A stretch of 64,000 nucleotides of DNA from Klebsiella quasivariicola (GCF_002269255.1 NZ_CP022823.1:2976001-3040000); one strand, 5' to 3'; counted from the first letter of the stretch, positions 9,329 to 18,895 are shown. Translations and numbers: made by a program. Notes: generated by a model from the letters alone, not told the origin.

Positions 9329-9547
9329 ATGGAGCACTCCCCGACAGTAACCACCTCAACTTTTACTGCTTAGGGCAACTGCGCGGGTTTCCCTCTGCGC
9401 GCCCGCTGCCCGCTGCGAATTAGTCATATTGCGTAAATCAATAGATTTAGCCGTACAGTTCCCCATCACATAAGCCTTCAATATGATTGTGCTCAAGGAC
9501 TTACTGTTATCAGAGTGGCATAAAGCCTGAAAACACAGGACTTTTGC

Positions 9548-9910
9548 ATGATGAAATACGTTGTACTTTTGGCACTCTCACTCTTCACTTCACTCTCTGG
9601 TTGGGCTTTTTCCCTCGACAACGCCGATATTCGACTCCTCTGTCCACAGCGCGGGCAAATCGAGGTGATCCTCCACCGCTATGAACATACCCAGCAATCC
9701 TGGGGACAGCATCACTTTGAAACGGGAGGCGGCCACGTTCGCCAGGGACCGCTGCTGGTGATCCCGTTTGCCAACCTCGATCAGATGATTTACCACCAGA
9801 CCACCGGCGAATTTGCTTACTGGTATGCCAAAACGGAAAAGCTGGTGCGCTGTCGTCTGCTGAGTCTGACGACCCTCTATCCGGTCGATATCCCCTACTA
9901 TCGCGAGTAG
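9548..9910 (+). CDS. Small secreted protein of unknown function between rstA and rstB
   Basis: 120 residues with an N-terminal signal peptide (KYVVLLALSLFTSLSGWAFS). The mature part of about 100 residues has two Cys (CPQRGQ and VRCRL) that could form a periplasmic disulfide, plus alternating strand-like segments (QIEVILHRYEH, GPLLVIPFANLDQMIY). AGGA lies 9 bases before the ATG pair. I do not recognise the family. Its position inside the rst locus suggests co-regulation with, or a sensory or inhibitory role towards, the RstB periplasmic domain; that is inference. Confidence 0.72.
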   Translation: MMKYVVLLALSLFTSLSGWAFSLDNADIRLLCPQRGQIEVILHRYEHTQQSWGQHHFETGGGHVRQGPLLVIPFANLDQMIYHQTTGEFAYWYAKTEKLVRCRLLSLTTLYPVDIPYYRE

Positions 9911-9982
9911 CGCATCCATCGACGTACTGAATACGTTAGGCACACTACTGGCCTGATATCGACGTAAACTCACGATGAGTGA

Positions 9983-10007
9983 CACTGTCACATATTAAAC
10001 GACAGTG
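9983..10007. repeat. Inverted repeat upstream of rstB
   Basis: CACTGTC (9983-9989) and GACAGTG (10001-10007) with an 11-base spacer. The first arm sits inside a second small palindrome, TGACACTGTCA. It could be a terminator remnant or an operator; there is no T run. Confidence 0.4.
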
Positions 10008-10174
10008 CGCTCCCGGCTAGCTATTGTCAGGGGGCATAAACCCTGCTTTGATAGCGTATCGGTTATTCCCGCGCGGGTCTCGGCTCGCCCAGATAAACCC
10101 ATGACGTTTCCGCCCCGCCGGGCAGATGGTCCCGGGGCACCAGACAGGTCCTCATTTGAATACGCGGTAATGTA

Positions 10175-11476
10175 ATGAAAAAGCTGTTCGTGCAGTTCTA
10201 TCTTCTGCTCTTCGTCTGCTTTCTGGTGATGACCATGCTGGTCGGCCTGGTCTATAAATTTACCGCGGAGCGCGCCGGACGGCAGTCGCTTGACGATCTG
10301 ATGAAAAGCTCGCTGTATCTGATGCGCAGCGAGCTGCGGGAAATTCCGCCGCGCGACTGGAGCAAAACCCTTAAAGAGCTGGACCTGAATTTGTCGTTCG
10401 ATCTGCACATCGAGCCAATGAGCAAATTTAAGCTCTCGGAGAGTTCCCTGCAGCACCTGCGCGCCGGCGATATTGTCGCCCTCGACGATCAGTACACCTT
10501 TATTCAGCGCATTCCCCGCAGCCATTATGTGCTGTCGGTGGGCCCGGTGCCCTATCTCTATTTTCTGCATGAAATGCGCCTGCTGGACGTGGCGCTGATG
10601 GCGTTTATCGCCATCTCGCTGGCCTTTCCGGTGTTTATCTGGATGCGTCCGCACTGGCAGGACATGTTGCGCATTGAGACCGCTGCTCAGCGCTTTGGCG
10701 AAGGCCACCTCACGGAGCGCATTCACTTCGACAGTATGTCCAGCTTCGAACGTCTCGGGGTGGCCTTCAACCAGATGGCCGATAACATCAATGCACTTAT
10801 TGCCAGCAAAAAGCAGCTGATTGACGGTATCGCCCATGAGCTGAGAACGCCGCTGGTGCGACTGCGCTATCGTCTGGAGATGAGCGAAAACCTCACCGAA
10901 GCGGAATCGCAGGCGCTGAATCGCGATATCGGTCAGCTGGAAGCGCTGATTGAAGAACTCCTGACCTACGCCCGCCTTGACCGCCCGCAGACGGAGCTCA
11001 GCCTGACCACCCCCGATTTTCCCGCCTGGATCAGTGACCATGTCGAGGATATTCAGATGGTCAACCCACAGCGCGAGGTCGCTCTGGCGACGCTGACCCA
11101 GGGTAACTACGGCGCGCTGGATATGCGGCTGATGGAGCGGGTACTGGATAATCTGGTGAATAACGCCCTGCGCTACAGTTCCCAGCAGGTGGCGGTCAGC
11201 CTGACCCTGCAAGGTTCACGCGCGTCGTTGCAGGTTGATGATGACGGTCCGGGAATCGCCCCCGAGGAGCGCGAGCGGGTGTTTGAGCCCTTTGTCCGGC
11301 TTGATCCCAGCAGGGACCGGGCGACCGGTGGATGCGGCCTCGGCCTGGCGATTGTCCACAGTATCGCCCAGGCAATGGGCGGCGACGTGCGCTGCGAGGC
11401 CAGCCCTCTCGGCGGCGCCCGCTTCTGCTTTAGCTGGCCGGTCTATCATCAGCTGCCTGATTTTACCTCTGCCTGA
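10175..11476 (+). CDS. rstB: Sensor histidine kinase RstB
   Basis: 433 residues as in E. coli. TM1 spans about 6-28, a periplasmic sensor about 29-135 and TM2 about 136-156, followed by a HAMP linker. The dimerisation/phospho-acceptor helix has His221 in IDGIAHELRTPLVRLRYR, and the ATPase domain has N-box NLVNNALRYS, G1 DDDGPGIAPEE and G2 GGCGLGLAIVHS. It phosphorylates RstA. The 264-base leader after the small secreted gene suggests a separate promoter is possible. Confidence 0.96.
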   Translation: MKKLFVQFYLLLFVCFLVMTMLVGLVYKFTAERAGRQSLDDLMKSSLYLMRSELREIPPRDWSKTLKELDLNLSFDLHIEPMSKFKLSESSLQHLRAGDIVALDDQYTFIQRIPRSHYVLSVGPVPYLYFLHEMRLLDVALMAFIAISLAFPVFIWMRPHWQDMLRIETAAQRFGEGHLTERIHFDSMSSFERLGVAFNQMADNINALIASKKQLIDGIAHELRTPLVRLRYRLEMSENLTEAESQALNRDIGQLEALIEELLTYARLDRPQTELSLTTPDFPAWISDHVEDIQMVNPQREVALATLTQGNYGALDMRLMERVLDNLVNNALRYSSQQVAVSLTLQGSRASLQVDDDGPGIAPEERERVFEPFVRLDPSRDRATGGCGLGLAIVHSIAQAMGGDVRCEASPLGGARFCFSWPVYHQLPDFTSA

Positions 11477-11520
11477 AGAAAACTTGCGCAGAAGCCGCGC
11501 GCTAGGTATGCTGCAAAAAT

Positions 11521-11544
11521 CCAATAGTATGTTGTAACTAAGGT
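11521..11544 (+). other. Replication fork-arrest site TerB
   Basis: Bases 11523-11544 read AATAGTATGTTGTAACTAAG then GT. This matches the E. coli TerB core AGTATGTTGTAACTA exactly, with the usual AT-rich edges. It ends 8 bases before the tus start codon, as in E. coli, where Tus binding to TerB also represses tus. By analogy with E. coli, forks entering from the left of the window (same direction as tus transcription) should be stopped. Confidence 0.95.
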
Positions 11545-11551
11545 AATGATC

Positions 11552-12484
11552 ATGGCCAGCTACGACCTCGTTGAACGTCTGAATGATACCTTTCGCCAGA
11601 TCGAGCTGGAGCTGCAGGCGTTCCGGCAGGCGTTAAGTGACTGTCGGCTGCTGGCGGGCCGGGTATTTGAACTGCCGGCGGTCAGTAAGGATGCCGAGCA
11701 CGATCCGCTGGCCACCATTCCGGTGGTACAGCACATCGGCAAGGCGGCCCTGGCGCTCGCGCTACGCCACTACAGCCATCTGTTTATCCAGCAGCAGTCG
11801 GAAACCCGCAGCAGCAAGGCCGCCGTTCGCCTGCCGGGCGCTATCTGCCTGCAGGTCACCGCTGCGGAGCAACAGGATCTGCTGGCGCGCATTCAGCATA
11901 TCAATGCCCTAAAGGCCACCTTCGAGAAAATCGTCACCGTCGACTCCGGCCTGCCCTCCACTGCCCGTTTTGAATGGGTGCATCGCCACCTGCCGGGCTT
12001 AATTACCCTTAGCGCCTATCGCACGCTGACGCCCCTTGTCGACCCCAGCACCATCCGCTTCGGCTGGGCCAATAAGCACGTGATTAAAAACCTGACCCGC
12101 GATCAGGTGTTGATGATGCTGGAGAAAAGCCTGCAATCGCCGCGGGCGGTACCGCCGTGGACCCGTGAACAGTGGCAGAGCAAGCTTGAAAGGGAGTATC
12201 AGGACATCGCCGCCCTGCCGCAGAGGGCGCGGCTGAAGATCAAACGGCCGGTGAAAGTGCAGCCGATCGCCCGCGTCTGGTACGCCAGCGAGCAGAAACA
12301 GATACAGTACGCCTGCCCCAGCCCGCTGATTGCCCTGATTTCCGGCAGCCAGGGGGTGAGCGTGCCGGATATTGGCGAGCTGCTGAACTACGATGCCGAC
12401 AATGTGCAGTATCGCTACAAACCGGAGGCGCAGTCGCTGAGATTACTGATCCCGCGCCTGCACCTCTGGCTGGCTAGCGAGTAG
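11552..12484 (+). CDS. tus: DNA replication terminus site-binding protein Tus
   Basis: 310 residues from MASYDLVERLN (E. coli: MARYDLVDRLN, 309). An in-frame ATG at 11546 is possible, but alignment favours 11552. Long stretches match E. coli Tus, including the DNA-binding core HRHLPGLITLSAYRTLT, FGWANKHVIKNL, LKIKRPVKVQPIARVW and the C-terminal LLNYDADNVQYRYKPEAQ. It is a monomeric anti-helicase that locks DnaB at Ter sites. TerB lies in its leader, giving autoregulation. The 3' end overlaps convergent fumC by 11 bases. Confidence 0.96.
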   Translation: MASYDLVERLNDTFRQIELELQAFRQALSDCRLLAGRVFELPAVSKDAEHDPLATIPVVQHIGKAALALALRHYSHLFIQQQSETRSSKAAVRLPGAICLQVTAAEQQDLLARIQHINALKATFEKIVTVDSGLPSTARFEWVHRHLPGLITLSAYRTLTPLVDPSTIRFGWANKHVIKNLTRDQVLMMLEKSLQSPRAVPPWTREQWQSKLEREYQDIAALPQRARLKIKRPVKVQPIARVWYASEQKQIQYACPSPLIALISGSQGVSVPDIGELLNYDADNVQYRYKPEAQSLRLLIPRLHLWLASE

Positions 12485-13874
12485 CCAGACTGCCGACCAT
12501 CTCCTCCGGGCGCACCCAGCTGTCGAATTCGGCTTCCGTCAGGTAGCCCAGCGCCAGCGCCGAGGCCTTCAGGGTCAGCCCCTCGTGGTGGGCTTTTTTA
12601 GCAATTTCTGCCGCTTTATCGTAGCCGATATGGGTATTCAGCGCAGTGACCAGCATCAGCGACTCATTGAGCAACTGGCTGATCCGCTCGCGATTCGGCT
12701 CGATACCCACCGCACAGTGCTCGTTAAAGCTCGCCATGCCGTCCGCCAGCAGCCGCACCGACTGCAGGAAATTATGAATGACCATCGGGCGATAGACGTT
12801 AAGCTCAAAGTTGCCGGAAGCACCGCCGATATTCACCGCCACGTCGTTGCCCAGCACCTGACAGCAGACCATGGTCAACGCTTCGCACTGGGTTGGATTG
12901 ACCTTACCCGGCATGATGGAGGAACCCGGTTCGTTTTCCGGGATGGCGATTTCGCCAATACCGCAGCGCGGGCCGGAGGCCAGCCAGCGGACATCGTTAG
13001 CGATTTTCATCAGCGACGCCGCCAGGCCTTTCAGCGCACCGTGGGCATGGACCAGGGCATCGACAGTGGCCAGCGCCTCAAACTTATTCGGCGCGGTGAC
13101 AAATGGCTGTCCGCTGAGCGACGCCAGCTCGGCCGCCACCCGTACGGCGTATTCCGGATGGGTATTCAGGCCGGTTCCTACCGCCGTCCCGCCCAGCGCC
13201 AGCTCGGCAAGATGCGGCTGACTGGCTTCAATGTGCTTCAGGCTATGGTCCAGCATCGCCACCCAGCCGGAGATCTCCTGGCCTAAGGTGAGCGGCGTGG
13301 CGTCCTGCAGATGGGTGCGGCCGATCTTGACGATATCCCTGAAGGCCACCGCTTTGTCGTTGAGCGTCGCCCGCAGCCCCTGCAGCGATGGGATCAGTTT
13401 TTCCCGCAGGGCAATCAGCGCCGCAACGTGCATGGCGGTCGGGAACACATCATTTGAGCTCTGGCTTTTATTCACATCGTCATTGGGATGAATTTTTCGC
13501 CCCATCCCCCGCTCACCGCCAAGCAGTTCACTGGCGCGGTTAGCCAGCACCTCGTTCATGTTCATATTGCTTTGGGTGCCGGAGCCGGTCTGCCAGATAG
13601 CCAGCGGAAACTCCTGCGCGTGCTTTCCGGCGAGGACTTCGTCAGCGGCGGCGACGATCGCCCCGGCTTTCTCCGCCGTCAACAGCCCGAGATCCTGGTT
13701 AACCTTCGCCGCCGCCCGTTTGGTCAGCGCCAGGGCGTATATCAGCTCCCCGGGCATTTTTTCGCTTGAGATGCGGAAATGCTCCAGCGAGCGCTGGGTC
13801 TGGGCGCCCCAGAGTTTATCCGCCGGGACGTCGATGGCGCCCATCGAATCTTTTTCACTGCGATGCGTTGTCAT
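12474..13874 (-). CDS. fumC: Class II fumarate hydratase (iron-independent)
   Basis: 466 residues starting MTTHRSEKDSMGAIDVPADKLWG. The frame continues to 13919, but AAGGAGAAAGTA sits immediately before the chosen ATG. The superfamily signature GSSIMPGKVNPTQCE and the substrate-site segments TGSGTQSNMNMNEV and GRTHLQDATPLTLGQE are present. It interconverts fumarate and malate in the TCA cycle and lacks the oxygen-labile cluster of FumA, so it serves under oxidative or iron-poor conditions. It lies downstream of fumA on the same strand but is separated from it by a terminator and BIME, so it is probably also driven from its own promoter. Confidence 0.97.
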   Translation of the reverse strand: MTTHRSEKDSMGAIDVPADKLWGAQTQRSLEHFRISSEKMPGELIYALALTKRAAAKVNQDLGLLTAEKAGAIVAAADEVLAGKHAQEFPLAIWQTGSGTQSNMNMNEVLANRASELLGGERGMGRKIHPNDDVNKSQSSNDVFPTAMHVAALIALREKLIPSLQGLRATLNDKAVAFRDIVKIGRTHLQDATPLTLGQEISGWVAMLDHSLKHIEASQPHLAELALGGTAVGTGLNTHPEYAVRVAAELASLSGQPFVTAPNKFEALATVDALVHAHGALKGLAASLMKIANDVRWLASGPRCGIGEIAIPENEPGSSIMPGKVNPTQCEALTMVCCQVLGNDVAVNIGGASGNFELNVYRPMVIHNFLQSVRLLADGMASFNEHCAVGIEPNRERISQLLNESLMLVTALNTHIGYDKAAEIAKKAHHEGLTLKASALALGYLTEAEFDSWVRPEEMVGSLATR

Positions 13875-13987
13875 TACTTTCTCCTTGGATGGAATGTGCG
13901 TCATAGCGACAAAGCTCACCTGCTCAAAAGATTAAGTATTGGCCAGATTAATAAGTTGTTTTAGTGGTTCGTGCCGCTAAGCGGCAT

Positions 13988-14011
13988 AAAAAAGCCGCCG
14001 CGGAGGGCGGC
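13988..14011 (-). terminator. Terminator between fumA and fumC
   Basis: Minus strand stem GCCGCC.../GGCGGC (13994-14000 with 14005-14011), then six T (A at 13988-13993). It would end fumA transcripts before the fumC promoter. Confidence 0.75.
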
Positions 14012-14043
14012 CCGGACCGCTGACAAAATGCAATCGTCGGGAT

Positions 14044-14146
14044 TGCCCGGCGGCGCTGCGCTTGCACGGGCCTACAGAGAAGAGCGTAACTATTTGATAT
14101 TGCTGTTTTTCGTAGACCGGGTAAGGCGAAAGCCGTCACCCGGCAG
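14044..14146. repeat. BIME / REP pair between fumC and fumA
   Basis: Two oppositely oriented REP-like units: GCCCGGCGGCGCTGCGCTTG plus CACGGGCCTAC (14044-14075), and GTAGACCGGGTAAGGCGAAA plus GCCGTCACCCGGCA (14112-14145). The same REP sequence occurs twice more at 48487-48757. A further hairpin (GCCGCC/GGCGGC, about 14189-14206) lies next to the fumA stop. Confidence 0.8.
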
Positions 14147-14212
14147 AAAGGCGATCACAATGACGAAAACCGGTTTGTCATCGGCCAGAGCCGCCCCGGA
14201 GGGCGGCGTGGG

Positions 14213-15859
14213 TTACTTCACGCAGCGCGAGCACTGCGAGGTCTGGATCTGCTGGAAGAAGTCGTTGCCTTTGTCATCGACGAGGATAAACGCCGGGAAA
14301 TCTTCCACTTCGATTTTCCAGATAGCCTCCATCCCCAGCTCCGGATAGGCCACACATTCCAGGCTGCGGATGCTCTGCTGAGCCAGCACCGCCGCCGGGC
14401 CGCCGATGCTGCCGAGGTAGAAGCCGCCGTGTTTGTGGCAGGCGTCGGTCACCTGCTGGCTGCGGTTACCCTTCGCCAGCATGATTTTGCTCGCGCCGTG
14501 CGACTGCAGCAGGTCGACGTAAGAATCCATGCGGCCTGCGGTGGTCGGTCCCAGAGAGCCGGAGGCGTAACCGTCCGGCGTCTTGGCCGGCCCCGCGTAG
14601 TAGATCGGATGGTCTTTGACGTACTGGGGCAGCGCTTCGCCATTATCGATAAGCTCTTTCAGCTTGGCGTGGGCGATATCGCGGGCGACGATGATAGTGC
14701 CGCTCAGCGACAGGCGGGTGGACACCGGATACTGCGACAGCAGCGCCAGGATCTCGCTCATCGGCTGGTTAAGGTTCACCTTCACCGCTTCGCCTTCCCC
14801 GGCCTGACGCAGATGCTCAGGGATATATTTCCCCGGGTTGCTCTCCAGCTTCTCGATCCAGATGCCGTCGCGGTTGATTTTGGCTTTGATGTTGCGGTCG
14901 GCGGAACAGGAAACCCCCATCCCTACCGGGCAGGACGCGCCGTGACGCGGCAGACGGATCACGCGGATATCGTGGGCGAAGTATTTCCCGCCGAACTGCG
15001 CGCCGAGGCCAAGGTTTTGCGCCTCCAGCAGCAGCTCCTGCTCCAGCTGCACATCGCGGAACGCCTGACCATGTTCGTTACCTTCCGTCGGCAGGCCGTC
15101 GTAGTATTTAGTGGACGCCAGCTTGACGGTCTTCAGCGTCGCTTCCGCCGAGGTGCCACCGATCACAAAGGCGATATGGTACGGCGGACAGGCGGCAGTC
15201 CCGAGGGTGCGCATCTTCTCGACGAGGTAGTTTTTCAGCTTCGCCGGGGTGATCAGCGCTTTGGTTTCCTGGTACAGATAGGTTTTGTTCGCCGAGCCGC
15301 CGCCCTTGGCGATGCAGAGGAATTTATACTCATCGCCATCGGTAGCATAGAGGTCGATCTGCGCTGGCAGGTTGGTGCCGGTGTTGACCTCTTTATACAT
15401 ATCCAGCGGCGCGTTCTGCGAGTAGCGCAGGTTGTCCTGGATATAGGTGTTGTACACCCCCTGCGCCAGCGCGGCCTCATCGCCCCCGCCGGTCCATACG
15501 CGCTGGCCTTTTTTACCCATGATGATGGCAGTGCCGGTATCCTGGCAGGTGGGCAGAATGCCTTTGGCGGCGATATCAGAGTTGCGCAGGAACTGCAGCG
15601 CGACGTATTTGTCGTTTTCGCTGGCTTCCGGGTCGTTAAGGATATCCGCCACCTGCTGCTGATGCGCCGGGCGAAGCATAAAGGAGGCGTCGTGGAAGGC
15701 ATGCTGCGCCAGAAGGGTCAGCGCCTGAGGGTCAACTTTTAGCACTTCCTGGCCGGCGAATTCGGCGACGGAGACGTAATCACTGCTGAGGAGATAATAC
15801 TCGGTGTCATCCTTTTTGAGGGGAAAAGGATCCTGGTAAACAAACGGTTTATTCGACAT
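14213..15859 (-). CDS. fumA: Class I fumarate hydratase with [4Fe-4S] cluster
   Basis: 548 residues, as in E. coli FumA. The N-terminal alpha domain carries the cluster Cys in LPTCQDTGTAI, with further Cys in the GASCPVGMGVSCSADRN region. The C-terminal beta domain (about 380-548) contains GTIIVARDIAHAKL and GPTTAGRMDSYVD. It is the aerobic TCA-cycle fumarase and is oxygen- and superoxide-sensitive. A GTGAGAG sequence precedes the ATG. The C-terminal QIQTSQCSRCVK keeps the two-Cys tail. Confidence 0.96.
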   Translation of the reverse strand: MSNKPFVYQDPFPLKKDDTEYYLLSSDYVSVAEFAGQEVLKVDPQALTLLAQHAFHDASFMLRPAHQQQVADILNDPEASENDKYVALQFLRNSDIAAKGILPTCQDTGTAIIMGKKGQRVWTGGGDEAALAQGVYNTYIQDNLRYSQNAPLDMYKEVNTGTNLPAQIDLYATDGDEYKFLCIAKGGGSANKTYLYQETKALITPAKLKNYLVEKMRTLGTAACPPYHIAFVIGGTSAEATLKTVKLASTKYYDGLPTEGNEHGQAFRDVQLEQELLLEAQNLGLGAQFGGKYFAHDIRVIRLPRHGASCPVGMGVSCSADRNIKAKINRDGIWIEKLESNPGKYIPEHLRQAGEGEAVKVNLNQPMSEILALLSQYPVSTRLSLSGTIIVARDIAHAKLKELIDNGEALPQYVKDHPIYYAGPAKTPDGYASGSLGPTTAGRMDSYVDLLQSHGASKIMLAKGNRSQQVTDACHKHGGFYLGSIGGPAAVLAQQSIRSLECVAYPELGMEAIWKIEVEDFPAFILVDDKGNDFFQQIQTSQCSRCVK

Positions 15860-16058
15860 TGTACTCTCACTTACTGCTTTGGCTGATTATGTTTCAGGCA
15901 GGGACTCCATGTGCCTGTAGAAAAGCGAGTCGATCAATCTTACACAATTTTTTAACAAAAACTGAGACAGGGACGACTTTTTCTTTCAGCAGTTGCTTCT
16001 CCACGGTTTGCTGGTTTAATAGGGCGATAATTTACTTTGATTGATACAGGGAATGAGA

Positions 16059-17237
16059 ATGCAAAAGCTGATCAACGCCGTACAGAACTACGCCTGGGGA
16101 AGTCACACCGCCTTAACCGAGCTGTATGGCATCGCCAACCCGGACAACCTGCCAATGGCCGAGCTGTGGATGGGGGCGCATCCGAAAAGCAGCTCGCAGA
16201 TCCTGGCGGCCGACGGCCAGCCGCGTTCGCTGCGCGAGGTGATTGACGCGGATAAAGCCGCCCTGCTCGGCGACAAGGTAGCACAACGCTTCGGCGAGCT
16301 GCCGTTCCTGTTTAAAGTCCTGTGCGCCGCTCAACCGCTTTCCATTCAGGTTCATCCCAACAAGCAGGCGTCCGAAGAAGGTTTCGCCCGCGAGAACGCC
16401 GCCGGCATCCCGCTCTCCGCCGCCGAGCGCAACTACAAAGATCCGAACCACAAGCCGGAGCTGGTCTTCGCCCTGACGCCGTTCCTGGCGATGAACGCCT
16501 TCCGCGAGTTCAGCGAGATTGTCAGCCTGCTGCAGCCGGTAGCCGCCGCGCACCCGGCCATCGGCGCGTTCCTGCAGCAGCCGGACGCGACGCACCTGAG
16601 CCAGCTGTTTGCCAGCCTGTTGAATATGCAGGGTGCGGAAAAGGCCCAGGCGCTGCAGGTGCTGCGCGAGGTACTGGCCCGTGAACAGGGCGAACCGTGG
16701 CAGACTATCCGCCTGATCGCGGAATTCTATCCGGACGACAGCGGCCTTTTCTCCCCGCTACTGCTGAACGTGGTGAAGCTGAACCCAGGCGAAGCGATGT
16801 TCCTGTTTGCTGAAACGCCGCACGCCTATCTGCAGGGGGTGGCGCTGGAGGTGATGGCCAACTCAGATAACGTACTGCGCGCTGGCCTGACGCCGAAATA
16901 CATTGATATCCCTGAGCTGGTCGCTAACGTCAAGTTCGAAGCCAAACCGGCGGCTGAGCTGCTGACCCAGCCGCAGCGCCACGGCGCGGAGCTGGACTTC
17001 CCGATCCCGGTGGAAGATTTTGCCTTCTCGCTGCACGACCTCTCCGCCGAGGCCAGCGATCTGGCCCAGGCGAGCGCGGCGATCGTGTTCTGTGTTGACG
17101 GCGAAGCCGTGCTGCACAAAGGTGAACAGAGCCTGACCCTCAAGCCGGGCGAGTCAGCTTTCGTGGCCGCCAGTGAATCACCGGTGCAGGTCACCGGCCA
17201 CGGTCGCGTGGCGCGCGTATTCAATAAGCTCCAGTAA
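16059..17237 (+). CDS. manA: Mannose-6-phosphate isomerase (type I)
   Basis: 392 residues starting MQKLINAVQNYAWGS (E. coli MQKLINSVQNYAWGS, 391). The Met at 16041 has no such support, while CAGGGA precedes the chosen start. Zinc ligands lie in QVHPNKQASEEG and in FAETPHAYLQG, with the family signature NYKDPNHKPELVFALTPFLAMNAFREF. It interconverts mannose-6-P and fructose-6-P, supplying GDP-mannose for capsule and LPS. It is cytoplasmic and monocistronic, with a terminator following. Confidence 0.97.
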   Translation: MQKLINAVQNYAWGSHTALTELYGIANPDNLPMAELWMGAHPKSSSQILAADGQPRSLREVIDADKAALLGDKVAQRFGELPFLFKVLCAAQPLSIQVHPNKQASEEGFARENAAGIPLSAAERNYKDPNHKPELVFALTPFLAMNAFREFSEIVSLLQPVAAAHPAIGAFLQQPDATHLSQLFASLLNMQGAEKAQALQVLREVLAREQGEPWQTIRLIAEFYPDDSGLFSPLLLNVVKLNPGEAMFLFAETPHAYLQGVALEVMANSDNVLRAGLTPKYIDIPELVANVKFEAKPAAELLTQPQRHGAELDFPIPVEDFAFSLHDLSAEASDLAQASAAIVFCVDGEAVLHKGEQSLTLKPGESAFVAASESPVQVTGHGRVARVFNKLQ

Positions 17238-17280
17238 GTGGCTGACCTTTCAGGTCGCGCTTACTGATCGTGACAACTCA

Positions 17281-17312
17281 GCCAGGCGGTCTCTCCGCCT
17301 GGCTTCATTTAT
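17281..17312 (+). terminator. Terminator after manA
   Basis: Perfect 9-bp stem GCCAGGCGG/CCGCCTGGC (17281-17289 with 17295-17303), loop TCTCT, then TTCATTTAT. It ends 12 bases before ydgA, so ydgA expression may depend on read-through or its own promoter. Confidence 0.8.
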
Positions 17313-17323
17313 GGACAAATGCT

Positions 17324-18883
17324 ATGAAAAAATCGCTGGTCGCAGCAGGAATCATCGTGGCGCTGGGCGTGGTATGGACAGGCGGCGCCTGGTTCACCGG
17401 CAAACAACTGGAAGGCCGGATCGCCGATATGGTGCAGCAGGCCAACGCCCAGCTGCGCAGCAGCGCGCCGGAGTCAGGTCTGGAGCTGAGCTATCAGAAT
17501 TACCAGCGCGGGCTGTTCAGCAGCCACCTGCAGCTGGTGGTGAAGCCAGTCGCCGGTCAGGCTAACGGCTGGCTGGCCGCCGGGCAGAGCGTGGTGCTGG
17601 ACGAAGTGGTCGATCACGGCCCCTTCCCGCTGGCCTCGTTAAAAGCCTTCAATCTGGCCCCGGCGATGGCGTCGGTCCACACCACACTGGTGAAAAACGA
17701 CGCCAGCCAGGCGCTGTTCGAGATAGCCAAAGGCAGCTCCCCCTTTACCGTCGATACGCGCATTGCCTACAGCGGCGACAGCCAGTCGGCTATCATCCTC
17801 AATGCCCTCGACTACGCCAAAGGGGATGAAAAAGTCACCTTCAGCGGCGGTCAGTTCCAGCTCGAGGCCGACCGCGACGGTAAAAACATCAGCCTGAAGG
17901 GCCAGGCCGGTAGCGGTCAGATCGATGCCCTCAACGAATATAACCAGAAGGTACAGCTGCGCTTCGTCAACCTGACCACCGACGGCGCCACCGAGCTGGC
18001 CAGCTTCAACGAACGCATCGGCCAGCAAAAAATGACCCTCGATAAACTGGCCATCAGCGTCGAAGGCAAAGAGCTGGCGCTGATCGACGGCATGGCGCTG
18101 GACGGCGGCTCCACGCTGACCCAGGACGGCAAAGGCGTGAACAGCCAGGTGAACTACACCGTCAACAGCCTCAAGCTGCAGGGGCAGGATATGGGCAGCG
18201 GCAAACTGACGCTAAAAGTGGATAATGTCGATGGTCAGGCGTGGCACCAGTTTAGTCAGCAGTACAGCGCGCAGTCTCAGGCGCTGCTGGCGAAACCGGA
18301 GCTGGCGCAGAATCCGGAGCTGTACCAGCAGGCGTTAACCGAAACCCTGTTCAATGCGCTGCCGATCCTGCTTAAAGGCAACCCGTCGGTGACTATCTCT
18401 CCGCTGAGCTGGCGCAACGCCAAAGGCGAAAGCACGCTGAATCTGTCGGTTCTGCTGAAGGACCCGGCCCAGGTGACCACCCCGCCGCAGACCCTGGCGG
18501 ACAGCCTGGATCGCGTGGTGCAGTCTCTTGACGGCAAGGTGGTGATCCCGGTGGATATGGCGACGGAGTTTATGACGAAAATCGCCGGTCTGGAAGGTTA
18601 TCAACCGGCCGATGCCGCCAAACTCGCCGAACAGCAGGTCAAAGGCCTGGCAGCGATGGGCCAGATGTTCCGCATCACCACCATGGAAGATAACGCCATC
18701 AGCAGCAGTCTGCAGTACGCGAACGGCCAGGTGACGCTGAACGGACAGAAAATGCCGCTGCAGGATTTTGCCGCGATGTTTGGTCTGGAAGCGCCTTCGC
18801 TGCCGGACAGCGCGCCGCAGGAGGGCCAGCCGCAGCAGGATGACGCCGCTCCTCAGCAGGACGACGCGGCCCCGCAGCCGTAA
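17324..18883 (+). CDS. ydgA: DUF945 family protein YdgA
   Basis: 519 residues starting MKKSLVAAGIIVALGVVWTGGAWFTGKQLE, a single N-terminal membrane anchor with a large periplasmic part. The match to E. coli YdgA (502) is along the body. The extra length is a low-complexity tail rich in Gln/Asp/Pro, with the unit QQDDAAP repeated. The function is not established; it is an inner-membrane-anchored periplasmic protein. The frame opens at 17270, but the Met with the membrane anchor is at 17324. Confidence 0.9.
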   Translation: MKKSLVAAGIIVALGVVWTGGAWFTGKQLEGRIADMVQQANAQLRSSAPESGLELSYQNYQRGLFSSHLQLVVKPVAGQANGWLAAGQSVVLDEVVDHGPFPLASLKAFNLAPAMASVHTTLVKNDASQALFEIAKGSSPFTVDTRIAYSGDSQSAIILNALDYAKGDEKVTFSGGQFQLEADRDGKNISLKGQAGSGQIDALNEYNQKVQLRFVNLTTDGATELASFNERIGQQKMTLDKLAISVEGKELALIDGMALDGGSTLTQDGKGVNSQVNYTVNSLKLQGQDMGSGKLTLKVDNVDGQAWHQFSQQYSAQSQALLAKPELAQNPELYQQALTETLFNALPILLKGNPSVTISPLSWRNAKGESTLNLSVLLKDPAQVTTPPQTLADSLDRVVQSLDGKVVIPVDMATEFMTKIAGLEGYQPADAAKLAEQQVKGLAAMGQMFRITTMEDNAISSSLQYANGQVTLNGQKMPLQDFAAMFGLEAPSLPDSAPQEGQPQQDDAAPQQDDAAPQP

Positions 18884-18895
18884 CTTATCGGTTCA

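Noticed and set aside
9995..11212. 405-codon minus-strand frame opposite rstB
   Set aside because: Shadow frame without ribosome site or recognisable protein pattern; rstB on the plus strand is certain.
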